Part shown: positions 1 through 9,155 of the stretch, in pieces
Position numbering within the stretch: position 1 is the first letter of the stretch
Layout: each line of letters starts with the position of its first letter
Source of the DNA: Christensenella timonensis
GTDB lineage: Bacteria; Bacillota; Clostridia; Christensenellales; Christensenellaceae
Reading direction: 5' to 3'
Length of the DNA stretch: 64,000 nt
Assembly: GCF_900087015.1 (NCBI RefSeq)
Contig: NZ_FLKP01000002.1
Location: 1,612,001 to 1,676,000 of the forward strand
Notes under the pieces: generated by a model
The model's input: only the letters and a program-made list of their open reading frames with translations
Databases searched by the model: none
Told to the model about the DNA's origin: nothing
Position numbers and translations under genes: made by a program

Positions 1-1
1 T

Positions 2-130
2 GGCGAAGGCGTTGACGAAGTCACTGCGGATGAACTGCGGGAGCTGACGGAAAAGGAATTCCCGCAATGCGATGTGGAGCTTCACTACGGAGGGCAACCG
101 GTTTATCCTTACATCATCTCCGTGGAATAA
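2..130 (+). CDS. fakA: C-terminal end of DAK2-family fatty acid kinase (FakA/YloV), partial
   Basis: Only the last 42 codons are in the window; the gene begins upstream. The frame ends at TAA 128-130 with a tail ...HYGGQPVYPYIISVE, the hallmark C-terminus of YloV/FakA proteins. In Firmicutes FakA phosphorylates fatty acids delivered by FakB (DegV family) for phospholipid synthesis. Its usual downstream neighbour in this phylum is recG, as here, which supports the call. Nothing can be said about the kinase domain, which lies outside the window. Confidence 0.75.
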   Translation, partial: GEGVDEVTADELRELTEKEFPQCDVELHYGGQPVYPYIISVE

Positions 131-145
131 TTTGGCAATATCAGG

Positions 146-174
146 AAACCGGCATGAAAGAGTGTCGGTTTTTT
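146..174 (+). terminator. Intrinsic terminator after fakA
   Basis: A 9-bp stem (146-154 with 163-171, one G-U pair) with an 8-nt loop runs into a T-tract (168-174). It sits 15 bases after the fakA stop and before the recG ribosome-binding site, so recG probably has its own promoter or is reached by read-through. Confidence 0.7.
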
Positions 175-205
175 CGTACATGCCAACGCTTAAAGGAAAG
201 TATTT

Positions 206-2227
206 ATGGAATATGCCACCTCCGTTACGCAAATCGGCGGTATAGGAGAAAAAACGGCGAAAACGCTGCATAAGATCGAAGTCGATACGGTAAAGGATTT
301 GCTGTATTATTTGCCGCGCTCCTATAAAGACCTTTCCACCGTCAAAAGGATCAGCGAGGTAAAATTTGGCGAAATCGCGTTTCTGGAGGTTAAGGTGTTT
401 ACACAGCCGCAGGTAAAGCGCATTCGCCGGGGACTGGAAATCACTTCTTTCCAGGTCACGGATGCGACCGGAATTGCCAATGTGGATATCTTCAACCAGA
501 TTTATATCAAAAATAATATCACGGTCGGGCAGACGATCTATTTATATGGCAAGCTGGAATATAAATTTGGAAAAATGACGATATCCTCACCTGAAATTTA
601 CTTCAAGAAGCCAGAAGATCCATTCCTGCCCATCTATCCGCTAACTGCGGGCCTCAACCAGAACATGATGCGTAAATTTATCAAGGAAGCGCTGTACAAA
701 ACGGAAATGCAGGAATACTATTCGACGGGTTTTTTACAGGAATTCCATTTGCCGGACATCAAAAAAGCGCTGCACGACGTTCATTTCCCACAGGATATGG
801 AGCAAGCGGCGACCGCACGTGCCCGCATCGTTTTTGACGAGCTTTTGGTGTTCAACCGTATAATGGAGATGCTGGGCGATGAAAAGCGCCAAAAGAGCGC
901 CGCGCGGCTGCTCCATGCGCAGGATAACAGGGATGCCTTTTTATCCAAATTGCACTTTACCCCGACCGGGGCGCAGCTGCGGGTCATGCGGGAGATGGAA
1001 ACGGATTTTGCAAAAGATATGGCAATGAACCGCCTTGTCCAGGGGGATGTGGGCAGCGGTAAAACGGCGCTCGCATTTTATGCGATGCATTGCATGTATG
1101 AAGCGGGTTACCAGAGCGTATTGATGGCCCCCACAGAGATCCTCGCCCGGCAGCATTATGAGACGGCTAAGGAATTGTTTGACGAAACGCAGATCGCTTG
1201 CGTGACAGGCGTACTGGGTGCAAAAGCCCGTAAGGAAATCAACCGCAGGATAGCGGGGGGGGAAATTAAGATCATCATCGGCACACATGCCCTGCTATAC
1301 GGCGATATACATTTTTGTAAGCTCGGCCTCATCATCACAGACGAGCAGCACCGGTTTGGCGTGAAGCAGCGCGCCGCCCTTTCGGGCGATCAAAACGACG
1401 TCCATACGCTCATTATGTCCGCGACGCCCATTCCGCGTTCGCTGCAGCTGGTATTGTTCGGCAATACGGATATCTCAATCGTGGACGAGCTGCCTCCCGG
1501 CCGCAAGCCGGTCAAAACGTACCTGATCCATCAAAATAAATATCAGGATATGATTACTTTTATCAAAAACGAGCTGCATCGCAAGCATCAGGCATATATC
1601 GTGTGCCCGCTGATCGAAGACAGCGAGAATATGGAGGCGAAATCCGCCAAACAGATGTTTGGCGAAATGGAACAATACTATGCCGGATTCCGAATGGCCC
1701 TGATCCATGGAAAAATGAAAAATGCGGAAAAACAGGAAGTTATGGAAGCGTATGCCGCCGGGGAGATCGACGTGCTTGTTTCGACCACAGTGATTGAAGT
1801 CGGTATCAACGTCCCCAATGCGACCTGTATGGTGATTATCAACGCGGAACGCTTTGGCCTTGCGCAGTTGCATCAGCTTCGTGGCCGTGTGGGGCGGGGA
1901 AGCACACAATCGTATTGTTTCCTGGTATCCGACAACCAGGCCGCCTATGAACGCTTGCGCGTTCTGGTAAACACGAACGACGGCTTTGAGATCGCGGAGC
2001 AGGATATGAAGCTGCGCGGGACGGGGGACATCTTGGGAACGCGCCAGCACGGGACAAGCAGCCTGAAAGCGGCAAACCTGATCACAGATATCCGACAGTT
2101 GGAACAGACAAGGGACGTCCTGGAGATCATGAAAAGCGATAAACACTTTATGAGTGAATACCGCGCGATCACGCAGGCGGCCCGCAGGGAGCTGAAGCAT
2201 AAAATGATAGAAATCGCTTTGAATTAG
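206..2227 (+). CDS. recG: ATP-dependent DNA helicase RecG
   Basis: RecG is a monomeric superfamily 2 translocase that remodels stalled replication forks and branched DNA in the cytoplasm. The 673-aa length is normal. An N-terminal wedge/OB domain (about residues 50-130) precedes the helicase core, with Walker A GDVGSGKT at about 280-287, the DEQH box followed by RFGVKQR at about 379-390, and the late motif LRGRVGRG typical of RecG. ATG 206 is preceded by an AAAGGAAAG ribosome site. The gene lies between fakA and the his operon, a common Firmicutes position for the first pair. No defect is visible. Confidence 0.97.
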   Translation: MEYATSVTQIGGIGEKTAKTLHKIEVDTVKDLLYYLPRSYKDLSTVKRISEVKFGEIAFLEVKVFTQPQVKRIRRGLEITSFQVTDATGIANVDIFNQIYIKNNITVGQTIYLYGKLEYKFGKMTISSPEIYFKKPEDPFLPIYPLTAGLNQNMMRKFIKEALYKTEMQEYYSTGFLQEFHLPDIKKALHDVHFPQDMEQAATARARIVFDELLVFNRIMEMLGDEKRQKSAARLLHAQDNRDAFLSKLHFTPTGAQLRVMREMETDFAKDMAMNRLVQGDVGSGKTALAFYAMHCMYEAGYQSVLMAPTEILARQHYETAKELFDETQIACVTGVLGAKARKEINRRIAGGEIKIIIGTHALLYGDIHFCKLGLIITDEQHRFGVKQRAALSGDQNDVHTLIMSATPIPRSLQLVLFGNTDISIVDELPPGRKPVKTYLIHQNKYQDMITFIKNELHRKHQAYIVCPLIEDSENMEAKSAKQMFGEMEQYYAGFRMALIHGKMKNAEKQEVMEAYAAGEIDVLVSTTVIEVGINVPNATCMVIINAERFGLAQLHQLRGRVGRGSTQSYCFLVSDNQAAYERLRVLVNTNDGFEIAEQDMKLRGTGDILGTRQHGTSSLKAANLITDIRQLEQTRDVLEIMKSDKHFMSEYRAITQAARRELKHKMIEIALN

Positions 2228-2248
2228 CAAAATATTGTCAGGATTTGG

Positions 2249-2277
2249 TTGACATTCGATGCAATTCATATTATTAT
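2249..2277 (+). promoter_or_regulatory. Sigma-A promoter of the histidine operon
   Basis: TTGACA (2249-2254) and TATTAT (2272-2277) are separated by exactly 17 bases. It lies 22 bases after recG and is followed directly by a large inverted repeat and then hisZ. The expected start of transcription falls inside the inverted repeat. Confidence 0.8.
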
Positions 2278-2278
2278 A

Positions 2279-2306
2279 TTATCGTAGTAGCGATTTACTA
2301 CGATAA
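2279..2306 (+). promoter_or_regulatory. Putative operator: perfect 11-bp inverted repeat at the his transcription start
   Basis: TTATCGTAGTA (2279-2289) and TACTACGATAA (2296-2306) are perfect inverted repeats around a 6-base spacer. The element starts one base after the -10 hexamer, so a bound dimer would block initiation. No T-tract follows, so it is not a terminator. TrpR-like repressors (YerC/HisR) are known to control histidine genes in some Firmicutes and are candidate ligands; that assignment is inference. Confidence 0.65.
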
Positions 2307-2328
2307 ATTATTTGAACAGAGGAATAGA

Positions 2329-3489
2329 ATGAACAAGCTAAAATTGCAGGTTCCGTCAGGCGCGTGGGATTATCTCCCGGAAGAGTGTGCCGCAAAGCGC
2401 AAGACGGAAAACATCATCCGGAATGAATTTTTGAAAAGCGGCTACGCGGAGATCGAAACGCCGTCTTTTGAACATTATGAAGTATTCATGCACGATGCGG
2501 TTCCGTACGTGCAGGAGAATATGATCAAGTTTTTTGACCTGCAGGGCAGGATATTGGCCCTGCGCCCTGATATGACAGGGCCGATCGCCCGCCTGGCCGC
2601 AACAAAGCTTTTGAGCCAATGCGACGTGCTCCGGCTTTGTTATATCCAAAATGCATATGGCTTTTTCAACCATGGGATCGCGGGAAAAACAGAATTCACG
2701 CAGGCCGGCGTGGAGCTCATCGGCAAGAGCGGAGCGGATGCGGATGCGGAGGTCATTGCGCTTGCGATCCAGGCATTGCTGAAAGCGGGCGTTGACGATT
2801 TCAAGATCGATATCGGACAAGTCGCTTATTTCAAGGGATTGATTTCCAGCGCATCCTTAAGCGAGGAGCAAACGGAAAAAATACGGATGCTGATCGATAC
2901 CAAAAACAGCGTGGAGCTGGAATACGAGCTGTCGCGGCTCAACCTGCCGGATGATCTCAAGCAGGCATTGCTGGGATTGACGAGTCTGTTTGGCGGAGCG
3001 GAGGTCTTTGATAAAGCTAAGTCCCTTGCAAAGAATGAAGCCTGTATGCAGGCTGTGGATAACATGAAAGAAGTTTACCAAATCCTGTGCGACTTTGGCT
3101 ATGGGAAATATATCTCGATCGACTTTGGCATCCTCAACAATTTCAATTACTATTCCGGCATCCTGTTCCGCGGGATATCGGGAACGATCGGCACCCCCAT
3201 CCTTTCAGGCGGGCGCTACGACGACCTGCTGTGCGAATTTGGCGTGAATACCCCGGCTACGGGTTTTGCCATGGGCATCAATGAGGTGCTGCTTGTTTTG
3301 GAACAAACGGGTAAGCTCCAGAAGGACGATGAGCCTGTGACGGTCATCAGGTGCGGCAAAGCAGACAGGAAAGAGGCATATGCCTATGTACAAAACCTGC
3401 GTGCACAAGGGACTTGCGCCGTACTGGAGCTCAATGGCAGCAGCTATGATACGCAAAAATATACTGTGATCGAATTTGACGAGAGGTAA
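2329..3489 (+). CDS. hisZ: ATP phosphoribosyltransferase regulatory subunit HisZ
   Basis: HisZ is a histidyl-tRNA synthetase paralogue that lacks aminoacylation. It forms the octameric complex with short-form HisG and carries allosteric control by histidine. The 386-aa product shows the class II synthetase-like core, including LALRPDMTGPIARL early in the protein and a later GGRYDDLLCEFG motif. ATG 2329 has an AGAGG site 6 bases upstream. A longer in-frame start at 2245 would run through the promoter and operator and is rejected. The gene is followed 6 bases later by hisG of the short type, which requires HisZ. Confidence 0.92.
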   Translation: MNKLKLQVPSGAWDYLPEECAAKRKTENIIRNEFLKSGYAEIETPSFEHYEVFMHDAVPYVQENMIKFFDLQGRILALRPDMTGPIARLAATKLLSQCDVLRLCYIQNAYGFFNHGIAGKTEFTQAGVELIGKSGADADAEVIALAIQALLKAGVDDFKIDIGQVAYFKGLISSASLSEEQTEKIRMLIDTKNSVELEYELSRLNLPDDLKQALLGLTSLFGGAEVFDKAKSLAKNEACMQAVDNMKEVYQILCDFGYGKYISIDFGILNNFNYYSGILFRGISGTIGTPILSGGRYDDLLCEFGVNTPATGFAMGINEVLLVLEQTGKLQKDDEPVTVIRCGKADRKEAYAYVQNLRAQGTCAVLELNGSSYDTQKYTVIEFDER

Positions 3490-3495
3490 AAAAAG

Positions 3496-4131
3496 ATGGA
3501 ATTGACAATTGCACTTGCCAAGGGACGCTTGGCAAAGTTTGCCATAGAGCTGTTTTCAAAATGCGGGATCGATACTGCAGAGCTTGAGGAGGATACGAGG
3601 AAGCTGGTCGTATACGACAAAAAGAATGAGCTTCGTTTTATTCTGGTAAAACCGACGGATGTCCCGGTTTATGTATACCGCGGCGTCGCGGATATCGGGA
3701 TCGCGGGGAAAGATACGCTGTTAGAAGCCGGGCTTCCGCTTTATGAAATGCTCGACTTAAAGTGCGGGAAATGCAAAATGTGCGTGGCAGGGTATGCGGA
3801 AAAGCAAAATGACAGGATTACCTCCACCATCACGCGCGTCGCGACAAAATACCCGCGTGTTGCAAAAATGTATTACAATGAAAAAGGCGAGGACATCGAG
3901 ATCATCAAGCTGAACGGCAGCATCGAGCTTGCGCCCATCCTCGATTTGAGCGACGTCATCGTGGATATCGTGGAGAGCGGTACGACGATCCGCGAGAACG
4001 GCCTTGCCATTTTGGAGGACGTATGCGATATCAGTGCGCGCCTGGTGGTCAACCAAGTCAGCTTGAAAACAAAAGCGGATAAAATCCAACCGCTGATCGG
4101 GAAGCTCGGCGAAGCATTGGAGGAAATGTAA
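3496..4131 (+). CDS. hisG: ATP phosphoribosyltransferase catalytic subunit, short form
   Basis: First step of histidine synthesis: ATP plus PRPP gives phosphoribosyl-ATP. At 211 aa it is the short form without the C-terminal ACT-like regulatory domain, so it depends on HisZ encoded just upstream. Family motifs include ALAKGRL at the N-terminus, a GVADIGIAGKDT segment and the PRPP-binding-like DIVESGTTIRENGL. It is followed by hisD after one base, so translation is coupled. Confidence 0.95.
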   Translation: MELTIALAKGRLAKFAIELFSKCGIDTAELEEDTRKLVVYDKKNELRFILVKPTDVPVYVYRGVADIGIAGKDTLLEAGLPLYEMLDLKCGKCKMCVAGYAEKQNDRITSTITRVATKYPRVAKMYYNEKGEDIEIIKLNGSIELAPILDLSDVIVDIVESGTTIRENGLAILEDVCDISARLVVNQVSLKTKADKIQPLIGKLGEALEEM

Positions 4132-4132
4132 T

Positions 4133-5416
4133 ATGTTACCGATCCTTTTTTCCGGAGACGCAGGAGAACTGAAAAGGCGCTTGCTGATGCGCAATGAAAC
4201 GGACTATACCGAAGAACAAAAAGTCGTTGACGAAGTGCTTGCGCGGGTCAGGCAGCAAGGCGACGCGGCGCTTTTTGATTATATTAAAAAATTTGACGGC
4301 TTTGACGTTGCCGCCGACACGATTTTGCTTACACAGCAGGAAGTCGGGGAGGCCTTTGACCGCGTAGACGAAAATTTGCTTGGGGTGATGAAGGAAGCCG
4401 CCGCCAATATCGAAGCGTTCCATAACCGCCAAAAGCGTGAAAATTGGTTTATCGAGTCTGAAGGTAAAATGATCGGCCAGCTGTATATCCCTGTGGAAAA
4501 CGCAGGGGTCTATGTACCCGGCGGAAAAGCCGCTTATCCCTCCAGCGTACTGATGAACATTATTCCGGCTAAATGCGCAGGGGTAAAAAATATTGCTGTC
4601 GCAACACCCGCGCGGAACGGAAAGGTCAATCCCGTTACCATAGCGGCCGCTAAGATCGCGGGCGCCGATAAGATTTATAAGATGGGCGGGGCGCAGGCCA
4701 TCGCCGCTTTTGCCTACGGGACGCAAACTGTCCCTAAAATGGATAAAATTACAGGGCCGGGCAACATATATGTGGCGCTGGCAAAAAAGAGCGTATACGG
4801 AGTCGTGGGCATCGATATGATCGCCGGGCCGTCGGAGGTACTGGTGATCGCCGACGAGCAGGCGAACGAGCGCTTTATTGCCGCAGACTTCCTTTCACAG
4901 GCGGAACACGATGAAATGGCTGCCTGCATCCTCGTGACTGTCTCTGAGGAAAAGGCGCGGCGAGTGAGAAAGGAGATCCTCCGCCAGGCAGGGATGCTCC
5001 CCAAAAAAGAAATCGTTATGAAATCGCTTGAGCAGTATGGCACGATCGTAGTGGCAAAGGATTTAGATGACGCCGTAGCGGTGTCCAACCTGATCGCCCC
5101 GGAGCATCTTGAAATATGCGTACGTGAGCCGATGCAGCTCCTTGACAAAATCCAGAACGCCGGCTCCATCTTCTTAGGGGAATATTCGCCGGAGCCTCTG
5201 GGGGATTATTTTGCGGGCACGAACCACGTGCTTCCGACAAACGGTACGGCACGGTTTTCTTCGCCCCTGAACGTTGACGATTTCCAAAAGAAATCCAGTG
5301 TGATATACTACACAAAGGAAGAATTTGAACGGGAATACCAAAAGGTCGCTTCCTTTGCAAAGGCGGAAGGGCTGGATGCGCACGCGCGGTCTGCCGAAAT
5401 ACGCTTTAAAGATTGA
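4133..5416 (+). CDS. hisD: Histidinol dehydrogenase
   Basis: Catalyses the last two steps, L-histidinol to L-histidine, with two NAD. The 427-aa protein has the expected zinc ligands: Gln256 and His259 in SQAEHDEMA, Asp358 in PLGDYFAGTNH, and His417 in the C-terminal HARSAEIR. The catalytic Glu-His pair is in APEHLE (324-325). ATG 4133 follows the hisG stop by one base, and its ribosome site (GGAGG) lies in the end of hisG. Confidence 0.96.
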   Translation: MLPILFSGDAGELKRRLLMRNETDYTEEQKVVDEVLARVRQQGDAALFDYIKKFDGFDVAADTILLTQQEVGEAFDRVDENLLGVMKEAAANIEAFHNRQKRENWFIESEGKMIGQLYIPVENAGVYVPGGKAAYPSSVLMNIIPAKCAGVKNIAVATPARNGKVNPVTIAAAKIAGADKIYKMGGAQAIAAFAYGTQTVPKMDKITGPGNIYVALAKKSVYGVVGIDMIAGPSEVLVIADEQANERFIAADFLSQAEHDEMAACILVTVSEEKARRVRKEILRQAGMLPKKEIVMKSLEQYGTIVVAKDLDDAVAVSNLIAPEHLEICVREPMQLLDKIQNAGSIFLGEYSPEPLGDYFAGTNHVLPTNGTARFSSPLNVDDFQKKSSVIYYTKEEFEREYQKVASFAKAEGLDAHARSAEIRFKD

Positions 5417-5428
5417 GGGGGAAACTAC

Positions 5429-6013
5429 ATGCGGAAAAGCACGATACAGAGAAAAACCAATGAAACGGATATACAGCTCGAGCTGAACCTGGACGGCAGG
5501 GGAACTTACAAGGTAAAGACCGGCGTGGGATTTTTTGACCATATGCTGGAGCTGTTTGCCAAGCATGCGCAAATAGACCTCACGCTTTCCTGCGCGGGCG
5601 ATGTGCATGTCGATGCGCACCACACGGTAGAGGACTGCGGCATTGTCCTCGGCGAGGCGATCAAAAGCGCACTGGGCGACAAGAAACGGATCCGCCGTTA
5701 TGCCACGAAATTCGTGCCGATGGATGAAACGCTGATGATGGCGAGCCTCGATATCAGCGGGCGCCCTTACCTTGCCTACCATGTCACTTTCTTGCAGGGC
5801 AAAATAGGCGATTTTGACGCCGAGCTCTGCGAGGAGTTTTTTCGCGCGGTCGCTTTTCACGCGGGCATCACGCTGCATATCAATTTGCAGTATGGAAGCA
5901 ATACGCACCACATCATTGAAGCAGCGTTCAAAGCCTTTGGACAGGCGCTGCGCGAGGCGGTATCCATCGATCCCGACCTTGAGGGTGTATTTTCGACAAA
6001 AGGGGTATTATGA
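5429..6013 (+). CDS. hisB: Imidazoleglycerol-phosphate dehydratase
   Basis: Monofunctional HisB (194 aa), without the phosphatase domain seen in enterics; it dehydrates IGP to imidazole acetol-phosphate. The manganese-binding motifs DAHHTVED and HHIIEAAFKA are both present. A GAGGGGG ribosome site precedes ATG 5429. The stop overlaps the hisH start (ATGA). No histidinol-phosphatase or aminotransferase (hisC) lies in this operon, so those steps must be encoded elsewhere. Confidence 0.96.
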   Translation: MRKSTIQRKTNETDIQLELNLDGRGTYKVKTGVGFFDHMLELFAKHAQIDLTLSCAGDVHVDAHHTVEDCGIVLGEAIKSALGDKKRIRRYATKFVPMDETLMMASLDISGRPYLAYHVTFLQGKIGDFDAELCEEFFRAVAFHAGITLHINLQYGSNTHHIIEAAFKAFGQALREAVSIDPDLEGVFSTKGVL

Positions 6014-6609
6014 TAGCGGTCATAGACTACGGAATGGGAAATTTGAGAAGCGTGGAAAAAGCGTTTGCTTTTTTGGGCTATGACGTCTGTGTGACGAACG
6101 ATGCCCGGAAAATCAGGGATGCAAGCCATTTGGTGCTCCCGGGGGTGGGCGCGATCGCGGATGCCTTAACGCACCTTAAGCAGCGCGGACTGTTTGAAGA
6201 GATCATTGCCCAGAGCCGGACGGGCAAACCCTTTTTGGGGATATGCCTCGGCATGCAGCTGCTTTTTGATAAGAGTTTTGAAAATGGCGAACACAAGGCG
6301 CTGGGACTCGTCCCCGGCGCTGTACAGCCTTTTTCCTGTACAGGACTTAGGATCCCGCATATGGGCTGGAACACGCTTAAAACGAACGCCAGCCCTCTAT
6401 TTGAACAGGAGAATCCCTGCGTCTATTTTGTACATTCTTATCACGCGGCCCAAGTACCGAAGGAGTATGTGAGCGCGACGACGGAATATGGATATGGTTT
6501 CGTATCGGCGGTGCAGAAGGACAATGTGTATGGGCTGCAGTTTCACCCTGAAAAAAGCGGTGATACGGGTCTTGCGATGCTGAAATTATTTGGAGGACTG
6601 AAAGCATGA
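6010..6609 (+). CDS. hisH: Imidazole glycerol phosphate synthase, glutaminase subunit
   Basis: Class I glutamine amidotransferase that supplies ammonia to HisF. The catalytic triad is visible: Cys79 in FLGICLGMQ, and His179 and Glu181 in LQFHPEK. Length 199 aa is typical. It overlaps hisB by four bases and hisA by four bases, so hisB, hisH and hisA are translationally coupled. Confidence 0.96.
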   Translation: MIAVIDYGMGNLRSVEKAFAFLGYDVCVTNDARKIRDASHLVLPGVGAIADALTHLKQRGLFEEIIAQSRTGKPFLGICLGMQLLFDKSFENGEHKALGLVPGAVQPFSCTGLRIPHMGWNTLKTNASPLFEQENPCVYFVHSYHAAQVPKEYVSATTEYGYGFVSAVQKDNVYGLQFHPEKSGDTGLAMLKLFGGLKA

Positions 6610-7319
6610 AAATTTATCCTGCGATCGATATCAAAAACGGAAAATGCGTACGTTTGCAACAGGGAGTGATGGACAGCTCCACAGAATACGGCGATCCGCT
6701 TGAAATGGCAAAAAAGTGGGCGGAAAAGGGCGCTTACTATTTACATGTGGTGGATCTCGACGCGGCGTTTGCCGGGGAATTCGTGAACAGGGAAGTGATC
6801 ACGCAAATCGTGCAGTCGCTTAAGATCCCCGTACAGGTCGGCGGGGGTATCCGCACGAGGGAGGATATTCGCGTGCGCCTTGACGATGTGGGAATATCCC
6901 GCGTAATTTTGGGAACGGTAGCGGTAGAGGATCCGGAGCTCGTGAAATGGGCGGTATCAAAGTATAAAGACCGGATCGCGGTAGGGATCGACGCCAAGGC
7001 CGGTAAGGTCGCGATCAAGGGCTGGGCCGACGAAACGGATACCGATGCGGTCGAGCTGGCGCAGCAGATGCGCAAACTGGGCGTAAGAACCATCATCTAT
7101 ACAGATATCTCCAAGGACGGCATGATGACCGGGCCTGATATTGAAAATACGGAAACGATCGTAAAAAAGACGTGGGTCAACCTGATCGCTTCGGGCGGTA
7201 TCAGCAGTATCGGCGACCTGCAGCGCGTCAAGGGAACGGGCGCATGCGGTTGCATTATCGGTAAAGCGCTTTACGATGGCGCTTTCACGCTGGAAGAAGC
7301 TTTGAAGGCGGCGAAATAA
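6606..7319 (+). CDS. hisA: ProFAR isomerase HisA
   Basis: A (beta-alpha)8-barrel Amadori isomerase that converts ProFAR to PRFAR. The 237-aa protein has the catalytic Asp8 in YPAIDIKNG, the second catalytic Asp in [12 protein letters not shown], and barrel phosphate-binding loops (VGGGIRT, ASGGISS). Its stop overlaps the hisF start by one base (TAATG). Confidence 0.95.
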   Translation: MKIYPAIDIKNGKCVRLQQGVMDSSTEYGDPLEMAKKWAEKGAYYLHVVDLDAAFAGEFVNREVITQIVQSLKIPVQVGGGIRTREDIRVRLDDVGISRVILGTVAVEDPELVKWAVSKYKDRIAVGIDAKAGKVAIKGWADETDTDAVELAQQMRKLGVRTIIYTDISKDGMMTGPDIENTETIVKKTWVNLIASGGISSIGDLQRVKGTGACGCIIGKALYDGAFTLEEALKAAK

Positions 7320-8080
7320 TGCTGACAAGAAGGATCATACCGTGCCTGGACGTACATGCGGGCCGCGTCGTGAAAGGCGTCAACTTTGTGGATTTAAAAG
7401 ATGCGGGCGATCCGGTGGAGATCGCAAAGGCGTATAATGAACAGGGGGCGGACGAGCTTGTATTTTTGGACATCACAGCGTCTTCCGACGACCGCGGCAT
7501 CATGGCCGATGTCGTTTCCAGGACGGCGGAACAGGTATTTATCCCATTGACGGTCGGCGGAGGCATCCGCAGCGTTGCGGATTTCCGGCGGATATTAAAG
7601 TGTGGTGCGGACAAAATTTCCGTCAATTCGCCTGCGGTAAAAAATCCGGAACTGATCACGGAAGCCGCTATGAAATTCGGCAGCCAGTGCGTTGTCGTCG
7701 CCATTGACGCCAAGCGCAGCGGCGATGGAAAATTTGAAGTTTTTTTGAACGGCGGCCGCGTCAACACGGGTATGGACGCTATCGAGTGGGCGCAAAAGGC
7801 AACGCAGCTCGGCGCAGGCGAGATATTGCTGACGAGTATGGATGCCGATGGTACTAAAAACGGATACGATATCGAGCTGACAAAAGCGGTCAGCAGCGTC
7901 GTGAACGTACCTGTCATCGCTTCGGGCGGCGCAGGGAAGCTGAGCGATTTTGCAGAGGTCATTTTAGAGGCGGATGCAAGCGCTGTGCTTGCAGCGTCGT
8001 TATTTCATTATAAGGAACTGACGATCCATGAAGTGAAGGAGTATTTAAAGAGCAGAAATATTGCTGTTAGGAGTGAATAA
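7319..8080 (+). CDS. hisF: Imidazole glycerol phosphate synthase, cyclase subunit
   Basis: HisF partners with HisH to close the imidazole ring and release AICAR. The 253-aa barrel starts with [18 protein letters not shown] (catalytic Asp11) and has the second catalytic Asp in [15 protein letters not shown]. Phosphate-binding loops TVGGGIRS and ASGGAG are intact. The start overlaps the end of hisA. Confidence 0.96.
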   Translation: MLTRRIIPCLDVHAGRVVKGVNFVDLKDAGDPVEIAKAYNEQGADELVFLDITASSDDRGIMADVVSRTAEQVFIPLTVGGGIRSVADFRRILKCGADKISVNSPAVKNPELITEAAMKFGSQCVVVAIDAKRSGDGKFEVFLNGGRVNTGMDAIEWAQKATQLGAGEILLTSMDADGTKNGYDIELTKAVSSVVNVPVIASGGAGKLSDFAEVILEADASAVLAASLFHYKELTIHEVKEYLKSRNIAVRSE

Positions 8081-8082
8081 AG

Positions 8083-8691
8083 ATGGATATGGAAATCAAA
8101 TTTGGAAAAGACGGGCTGGTTCCTGCGATTGCACAAGAGGCCAATACAGGCGTTGTGCTGATGCAGGCATATATGAACCAAGAAGCCTTTGACAAAACGC
8201 TGGAAACGGGCTATGCGCATTATTATTCGAGGGCCCGCCAGAAACTCTGGAAAAAGGGAGAGACATCCGGCAATGTGCAGGAGATCGTGAGCGTGAGCCT
8301 CGATTGCGACTGCGACTGTGTACTTTTGAAGGTAAAGCAGACCGGCCCTGCATGCCACACGGGGGAATATTCCTGCTTTTTCAACCAAGTGCAGGAAAAC
8401 GAGAAGATCGCGAATTCTTCGATGATGTACGAGCTTTATGATTTGATCGCGGACAGGAAGGTGCATCCCAAGGAAGGCTCTTATACCAACTACCTGTTTG
8501 AAAAAGGGATCGACAAAATCCTCAAAAAGGTGGGGGAGGAAAGCGCGGAAGTGATCATTGCGTCCAAAAACCCGGGAACGGACGAGCTTCGCTATGAAGC
8601 GGCGGATCTCATCTACCACCTGCTCGTCCTGATGAATGAAAAGGGACTTACGCTCGGCGAATTGTTTGGGGAATTGCAAAATAGAAGGTAA
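8083..8691 (+). CDS. hisI: Bifunctional PRA-CH / PRA-PH enzyme HisIE
   Basis: Fused phosphoribosyl-AMP cyclohydrolase (about residues 1-110, with the cysteine-rich metal site DCDCDC and GPACHTG) and phosphoribosyl-ATP pyrophosphohydrolase (about 118-202, with the acidic [10 protein letters not shown] helix). These are steps 2 and 3 of the pathway. It is the last gene of the operon. No clear terminator follows, so some read-through into the tRNA operon is possible. Confidence 0.95.
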   Translation: MDMEIKFGKDGLVPAIAQEANTGVVLMQAYMNQEAFDKTLETGYAHYYSRARQKLWKKGETSGNVQEIVSVSLDCDCDCVLLKVKQTGPACHTGEYSCFFNQVQENEKIANSSMMYELYDLIADRKVHPKEGSYTNYLFEKGIDKILKKVGEESAEVIIASKNPGTDELRYEAADLIYHLLVLMNEKGLTLGELFGELQNRR

Positions 8692-8709
8692 TATTTTTCA
8701 TAAAATATG

Positions 8710-8738
8710 TTGACAGGAGATACCTTTTATAATAAAAT
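8710..8738 (+). promoter_or_regulatory. Promoter of the tRNA operon
   Basis: TTGACA (8710-8715) is followed by 17 bases and TAAAAT (8733-8738), about 40 bases before tRNA-Val. A TATAAT at 8728-8733 is closer to consensus but would leave only a 12-base spacer. Confidence 0.6.
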
Positions 8739-8777
8739 AATACATGCGCTGTGCAAAACATGTACGGCATAATGTGT

Positions 8778-8853
8778 GGGAGTATAGCTCAGCTGGGAGA
8801 GCATCTGCCTTACAAGCAGAGGGTCACAGGTTCGAGCCCTGTTACTCCCACCA
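8778..8853 (+). tRNA. tRNA-Val (anticodon TAC)
   Basis: Cloverleaf with acceptor GGGAGTA pairing with TACTCCC, anticodon loop CTTACAA, T-loop GTTCGAGCC and encoded CCA. First of four tandem tRNAs. Confidence 0.95.
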
Positions 8854-8863
8854 TTACATTTAT

Positions 8864-8940
8864 GGCCTGGTAGTTCAGTTGGTTAGAACGCTAGCCTGTC
8901 ACGCTAGAGGTCGAGAGTTCGAGTCTCTTCCAGGTCGCCA
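8864..8940 (+). tRNA. tRNA-Asp (anticodon GTC)
   Basis: Acceptor GGCCTGG pairs with CCAGGTC (one G-U), anticodon loop CTGTCAC, discriminator G and encoded CCA. It starts 10 bases after tRNA-Val. Confidence 0.95.
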
Positions 8941-8958
8941 TTTTTCTTTTATAGTTAT

Positions 8959-9033
8959 GCGGGAGTGGCTCAGTGGTAGAGCGTCGCCTTGCCAAGGCGA
9001 ATGTCGCGAGTTCGAATCTCGTCTTCCGCTCCA
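8959..9033 (+). tRNA. tRNA-Gly (anticodon GCC)
   Basis: Acceptor GCGGGAG pairs with CTTCCGC, anticodon loop TTGCCAA, discriminator T and encoded CCA. Confidence 0.95.
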
Positions 9034-9036
9034 TAT

Positions 9037-9110
9037 GGCGCCATAGCCAAGTGGTAAGGCAGGGGCCTGCAAAGCCCTTATCCCCAGTTCAAATCTGGGT
9101 GGCGCCTCCA
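9037..9110 (+). tRNA. tRNA-Cys (anticodon GCA)
   Basis: Acceptor GGCGCCA pairs with TGGCGCC, anticodon loop CTGCAAA, encoded CCA. It begins only three bases after tRNA-Gly and is the last of the cluster. Confidence 0.95.
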
Positions 9111-9119
9111 AAAACCAGA

Positions 9120-9152
9120 AACCGATTATCTGATAGGATAGTCGGTTTTTTT
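9120..9152 (+). terminator. Terminator of the tRNA operon
   Basis: An 11-bp stem (9120-9130 with 9137-9147, one G-U) with a TGATAG loop runs into a run of T to 9152. Confidence 0.85.
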
Positions 9153-9155
9153 GTT

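Noticed and set aside
1475-2269. 264-aa - strand ORF opposite recG
   Set aside because: It covers conserved RecG helicase motifs in antisense and has no motif of its own.
2245-2328. 28-codon N-terminal extension of hisZ
   Set aside because: It lies within the promoter and inverted repeat; ATG 2329 has the ribosome site and gives the family N-terminus.
5174-5911. 245-aa - strand ORF opposite hisD/hisB
   Set aside because: It spans two genuine his genes antisense; no motif or start site supports it.
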